This document shows, piece by piece, positions 59,401 through 64,000 of a stretch of DNA of 64,000 nucleotides (position 1 is its first letter; each line of letters begins with the position of its first letter). The position numbers and the translations under genes are program-made. The stretch spans positions 300,494,464 to 300,558,463 of the forward strand of contig CM077116.1 in NCBI GenBank assembly GCA_039619475.1, written 5' to 3'. Under the pieces are notes generated by a model. The model was not told the DNA's origin. It saw only the letters and a program-made list of their open reading frames with translations, and did no database searches. Origin of the DNA: Icerya purchasi (lineage: Eukaryota; Arthropoda; Insecta; Hemiptera; Monophlebidae).

Positions 59401-60878
59401 ATAAGAACTTGGATGATATGTAAAATATTTCTACAAAAATTATGATTATAAATGCGTTATCGCAGAAGTTATTTATAAATTATGTAATATTATACTTAAT
59501 AATATTAATAAAGAGATAAAATATTTAACGCGGGTTTTACGACCAACTTATAGTAAATGGTGTGTATATAAATATAAAATTGTAAATTAAATATTATTGG
59601 AAATATGTGATAATAAAACCTATGGATGAGCAATTATGGATTGTAGGACTCCTTTTATTTTTTAATTAAAAAAGATAAACAAGAACACAAATACAAATCT
59701 CAGATTGACTCGAGTAATTCTCACATCTATCGAACTTGAAGTAATTTAGTATCAGGAAAAATCCAACAAAGTAAAGGCGGGTCTTCCAAAAGAACGTAAA
59801 TGAGATTGTCATGTTGTGAACCTTAACTTCAAAACCACCGATATGTAGCGTTACTAGTGTTGTAGTACACTAAGTTAGGTGACGATGTTTATAAAATTAC
59901 GTGGATCCAAATAAATCAAAAGAAAACGGAATCAAGCTCGATTTAGCCATGTGAAATTATTTAATCTCGGAAATTTTCATGCCGTAATTTCCCGTTCATA
60001 TTTCTATCCTACTTTTACCTATTTCCAAATTTAGACCGCAACTAGTTATCAAAGAAGTAGGTAATCTGGGAAGTTGTAAGCAGATCCGAAGAATAAGAAA
60101 TTAACTCAAAGCAACGCTTAGTGCATTATCAAAAGCCTTTAATTCCATTAGTTCCATAATCCGAGATATTTTTCACGTAAGGTATCAGAATCGCTTTTCT
60201 CAATTTTATTCCGTTCAATAAACGGTCAAAATGTTTTCCTATTTTCTTATTCGTATTATAACTATAAATACTGACCAGCAGCAAAAAAGGTTAACTTGAC
60301 ATAATGCTTTATACAAAACTATACTTTAACATCGAGTTTAAAACAGACCGATTTCAGCCAAAAAATGTCAGGTTTAATCTTCTATATCCCTCAAACCTTC
60401 CGATGTAATCGTCGAAACGAATTTCCTTCCGGGTCTCCCTAAATATCTTCATTTTAACGCGGATATTTGCAATTTTTTCTCAAAAATACATTCGCAACTG
60501 TTGCTTTTGTTGCGCATCTGAACTGAATATGGACAAAAAGTTTCAAGATGCGCAACTGATATACTTGTTAGTTGCGAGATTGAAAATATTGCAGAAATGT
60601 AAAAGATTCTATACATTAAACACACTTTGTTGAAGAAATAAAACTAACCTTCAACTGAATTAATTCCACAGCAATTAAAGAGCGATAAGTTTAGTATATT
60701 AATAAAAATAAAGGTAAGCGTATTTATTCTTTTCTAATAGTTTAGTAATAAAAGCAAGTTCATCACTGATCGCCGTAAGCAGTTGTAATACAATAATAGA
60801 AGAACCTAACGGAACCAGTTCCCAAAACATCATAACTTATGTATAAGTGTGTGTGAAATGTATATATATGTGTGCATA

Positions 60879-60917
<39 letters not shown>

Positions 60918-62084
60918 GTACGTATGTATATTAAATATGCATCTAGAAGACTACCTAGATCGAATACCATCAAAAAAATGTCGTCCAACAGGAAACGTCA
61001 TGCATGGTGCCGTATAATAACTTATTTAACACATGAATCTCAGGTATCCATTTTATTCGCCGCACTCGCCGGCCAAAATAATTTATTCGCAATTGTGCAG
61101 TATGTCGGAAATTCTCACCTTTTGACGATTTCCATTCGGAAATCATTACGTGATCACGTCATAAAGTTGGGATGCGATTATACACATTAACCGAAAATAA
61201 TAACTGTTTCGCAGTTATTTTACGAATGCAGTAACGCATAACGGTATTGGGAAAGAAATTTTATTACTTGCTGAACATTAAACACAAAGATTTCTCTCCA
61301 TTTCTCTTGTAGACAACAAGAGTTACTTTTTTCTTCGAATATCGTTCTGTAATATGTGTACATGTACTTTTAATATAAATTTCGTATTTGGTCGTAAAAA
61401 TTTCGATTTTTATTATCAAGTAAATAAAAACTACAAAATGTAACGTTATATTATATTGAAAGGAGAAAAATAAAAAAAAGTAACAACAAAAACAATATTT
61501 GTCCGAATTTTTTCTTGTCCAAAAACAAACAAACTCGCAATAACTGACGAATGCAAATTAAAAATAAAACGATGCATAAAATTCAAGCCGTAATGATGAA
61601 ATAAACCATATCAAAAATAACGTTTACAAAGTGTAAGTATTTTAACAACTTCGAATGAACACTTTAAAAAAACAGGAAAATAGATATCTTTAAGCAAATT
61701 TAACGTATACTATCTCAAATAGCTTTTTCGGGACCAAATCAAAGTAAAGGAACTTAAATTCTTATTTTACATTAAGAACTACAACTTCTCCTGGTATTGG
61801 GTGCATACACCTCAATCACACTGTTTAGATGAAGCTGATAAGCTTCCGAGTTTATAAGTGTGATAAATTTTTGCTTTAATTTGTTTAAGGGAAATCCGTA
61901 TTGTCAAATAAATCGATTATTTCTCATAGAGTAGAGCAGTTATCATAGTGATAATAACCAAACAGTTAGCGATACCGTCATTACGGCAAATAGCCAGAGG
62001 CAAAATAATAAAATTTCCTATAGATGTAACATATCTCAAACGAACAATGTTGTTTTTCTCAAACAACACCATATATATAATATA
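59401..62084. other. Unassigned AT-rich DNA with a SINE remnant
   Basis: Apart from the SINE body at 59745-59850 and an (AT)n at about 60881-60909, no gene or known repeat was recognised. The 113-codon open stretch at 60849-61190 starts inside the (AT)n and shows no family pattern. Confidence 0.4.
59745..59850 (+). mobile_element. Probable SINE remnant (copy 2 of the 24125 family)
   Basis: AGTATCAGGAAAAATCCAAC, AAAGTAAAGGCGGG and TTGTGAACCTTAACTTCAAA match the body of the 24125-24335 SINE in the same order. The tRNA-like head is missing or unrecognisable. Confidence 0.55.
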
Positions 62085-62857
62085 TACAGGGTGATTATAA
62101 TTAAAGTTAAACTTTCAAAACGCTATAAAAAGCGAACCACTGATCAGAATGACGTTAAATTTGAACAGAATATTATTGGCTAATGGGGAAAGCAGATGAC
62201 ACTAAAAAAGTTGTTTTTTTTTTGGCTCGTTAACCAAGGACCTCACCCAGAAAAAATTGGTGCTGTAAGCATCGTAATTTAAAATGGTTTGACTACAAAT
62301 GTCAAATGAATCGTAAAACAACGGCTGAGGTGTAAGTTAAACGTCAAACCAACTGTACTGTTCAGTGTGCATGGCTTTACAGATGAAGTTTCAGAACGTT
62401 ATATAAAATGAACCACTGATCAGAATGACGTCAAATTTGAACGGAATATTATTGGCGAAATGGGGGAAGCGGATAGCATAAGAAAAAGGTTTTTTTTTGT
62501 TTTTTTTTTTGACTTGTCAACCAGGGACCTCACCTAGAAACAATTGGCGCTGTAAGCGTCAGAATTGAATGAAAATACCTGTCATTCGCACTACTCATTG
62601 CAGTTGTTAGCATCTAAAATGCAACACTGCATTTTAGATTCGTTTAGAAACTAATTTCGATGCAGCGTACAGCGGTAAGTGAACGACAGCGCGCGCTATT
62701 ACGAGCCCATAAAAAACAAAAAAAAAACTTTTTTTTCTTATGCCATCCGCTTTCCCCCTTTGTCAACAATATTCCGTTCAAATTTGACGTCATTCTGATC
62801 AGTGGTTCTTTTTTTATAGAGTTTTGAAACATAAACTTTAATTATAATCACCCTGTA
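62085..62857. mobile_element. Mariner-like non-autonomous element with duplicated left end
   Basis: Ends TACAGGGTGATTATAATTAA (62085) and its inverse (62838-62857), flanked by TA, define terminal inverted repeats that extend inward for about 110 bp with mismatches. The subterminal block (GAACCACTGATCAGAATGAC, AAATTTGAACGGAATATT, GGGGGAAGCGGAT) occurs twice on the left (about 62135 and 62410) and once inverted on the right. On the plus strand at 62660 the remnant MQRTAVSERQRALLRAHK resembles the N-terminus of DUF4817-type mariner-related transposases (M.RTAVS.QQRA), so this is probably a deletion derivative of such an element. Confidence 0.8.
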
Positions 62858-62884
62858 TATGTATATATATATATATATATGTAC

Positions 62885-63925
62885 CAATGGTAGATCCATG
62901 GGGGGGATAGGCCCCCCCAAAGAACCAAAGCCTCTATGAAAAAATCTGTTATAACTCAGAAAATTAATTTATGCTATAAAAGATTTGTATGAATTTTACC
63001 TACGGATTTAATTATAACTACCGTATTTACTCGCGTAATTTACGCCCTCGCATAATTTACGCACCCTAATTTTTGGACACATTTTTTTGGAAAAATAATA
63101 TAAACCATATTTTTGAGTTATTAAAATACATTAATAGGTTCAACATTACTAGAAAATGTCTAATTTCTTAGAAGTAAATTACCGTTACTCGAACTTATAA
63201 ATTATCGTAATGTAGTTACACCTATTATTGTACAAATATACTTTTCGAAATAAAGGTTCAGTTTCGCTTAATAAGTGTTTTGTTTAGGTAAGAGGTAATT
63301 TTGAAATACACACCGATTACGTATAACCCGCAAAATGCAGGTTGATCTGATTTCCCGCGTAATTTACGCACCACCTTTTTTGGCAGGTTAACAATGGCTA
63401 AAAAGTGCGTAAATTAAGCGAGTAAATACGGTAATATTTAATACTATTTTCTAGTAAAACTAATTGTTCCTTTTTTATTCTATTTTAAACACAACTGTCG
63501 TCGATCTTTTGCCTTTTCATTTATTTTTAATTTTTATTTTGTAATGTAAATGAAAATAGTTTAATGAGAAATATATATATATATATATTTAAACTTGCTC
63601 ACGAACAAAGAATTCAGATCGGATTACTAACAAAAATAAAAAAGAAGTAAAGTCTAATAAAAATACTATCTTTCTTACTATTTCTAAACTACCATTTTAG
63701 CTAGAATTTTATAATTTCGTTTTATTTGTCATCTAAAAATAAAACTAAATTCAAATTAAAAATTTTAATAATTATGTATTTTTAAAACATTTTCAAATTT
63801 TTACAGAGCAGGACGCTGATTTCCTTTATGAAACAAGGAGTATTTCTCAAATCTGCTGCCTACTGTAAACGATTTTACGTAATTATATAATCCCCCCTCC
63901 AAATGTCCTTCTGGATCCGCCACTG
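62885..63925. mobile_element. hAT-like non-autonomous element carrying a nested MITE
   Basis: The left end CAATGGTAGATCCATGGGGG and inverted right end CAGTGGCGGATCCAGAAGGA are imperfect terminal inverted repeats of the CAGTGGCGGATCCA type. The flanking 8 bp ATATGTAC and ATATATAC match at 7 of 8 positions, as expected of a hAT target duplication. G- and C-runs lie just inside both ends. It encodes no transposase and contains the 63021-63431 element. Confidence 0.8.
63021..63431. mobile_element. TA-flanked MITE nested in the hAT-like element
   Basis: The 411-bp insert begins CCGTATTTACTCGCGTAATT and ends with the inverse (AATTAAGCGAGTAAATACGG), flanked by TA on both sides (63019-63020, 63432-63433). 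GCGTAATTTACGCACC occurs again inverted-by-design near both ends (about 63036-63070 and 63356-63372). The TA duplication points to a Tc1/mariner or pogo-like source; no transposase is encoded. Confidence 0.85.
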
Positions 63926-64000
63926 ATATATACATATATATAAAAACTCAGCCCGTCGGATCCTGCAAGAGGGAAAACCCTCACCAGTCTTTTTTCTTCT

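Noticed and set aside
60849..61190. 113-codon plus-strand frame
   Set aside because: Begins in an (AT)n run and has no family pattern.

Overview
The window is nuclear DNA from an insect. It is AT-rich, with long introns, GT-AG splicing, abundant (AT)n, (AAT)n and poly(A/T) tracts, and many decayed transposable elements. Only one host gene can be named with certainty: the actin-bundling protein fascin (the singed orthologue of flies), on the minus strand. Its last four coding exons lie at 12325-12481, 7021-7182, 4953-5092 and 1949-2157. They join in frame through canonical splice sites and end in a stop codon. They encode beta-trefoil domains 3 and 4, roughly the C-terminal 220 residues. I could not find the upstream exons for trefoils 1 and 2 anywhere between 12482 and 64000, so the preceding intron is probably longer than 51 kb and most of this window is probably intron. 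The insect order cannot be fixed from the sequence; a hemipteroid insect is only a guess.

Layout. 1-12.5 kb: 3' flank and the four fascin exons; the largest intron here (7183-12324) carries a complete mariner element with an uninterrupted 358-codon transposase and a TA target duplication. 12.5-47 kb: no recognisable host exon. This stretch holds many 3'-truncated non-LTR retrotransposon (LINE) tails, a large palindromic non-autonomous element present twice (about 16.75-17.64 kb and 45.85-47.16 kb), tRNA-derived SINEs, a 250-bp AAT microsatellite, a 10-bp and a 23-bp tandem repeat, and a hAT-like element at 34.46-35.46 kb with a second copy at 51.76-52.13 kb. 47.9-48.2 kb: a GC-richer patch with an insect-type initiator and a 29-codon exon ending in a good splice donor, which looks like a mitochondrial presequence on the plus strand; this is a possible further gene. 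49.8-59.4 kb: another dense set of LINE fragments, including one with an inverted 5' end. 62.0-64.0 kb: a mariner-like deletion derivative, then a hAT-like element carrying a TA-flanked MITE inside it.

Most of the window is therefore a record of successive transposition into probable intronic DNA. The clearest history is one LINE family, recognised by a shared C-terminal motif, with about five minus-strand tails; two of them sit inside other repeats and so date those repeats relative to it. I saw no CRISPR array, tRNA or rRNA gene, prokaryotic operon or clearly novel enzymatic system.
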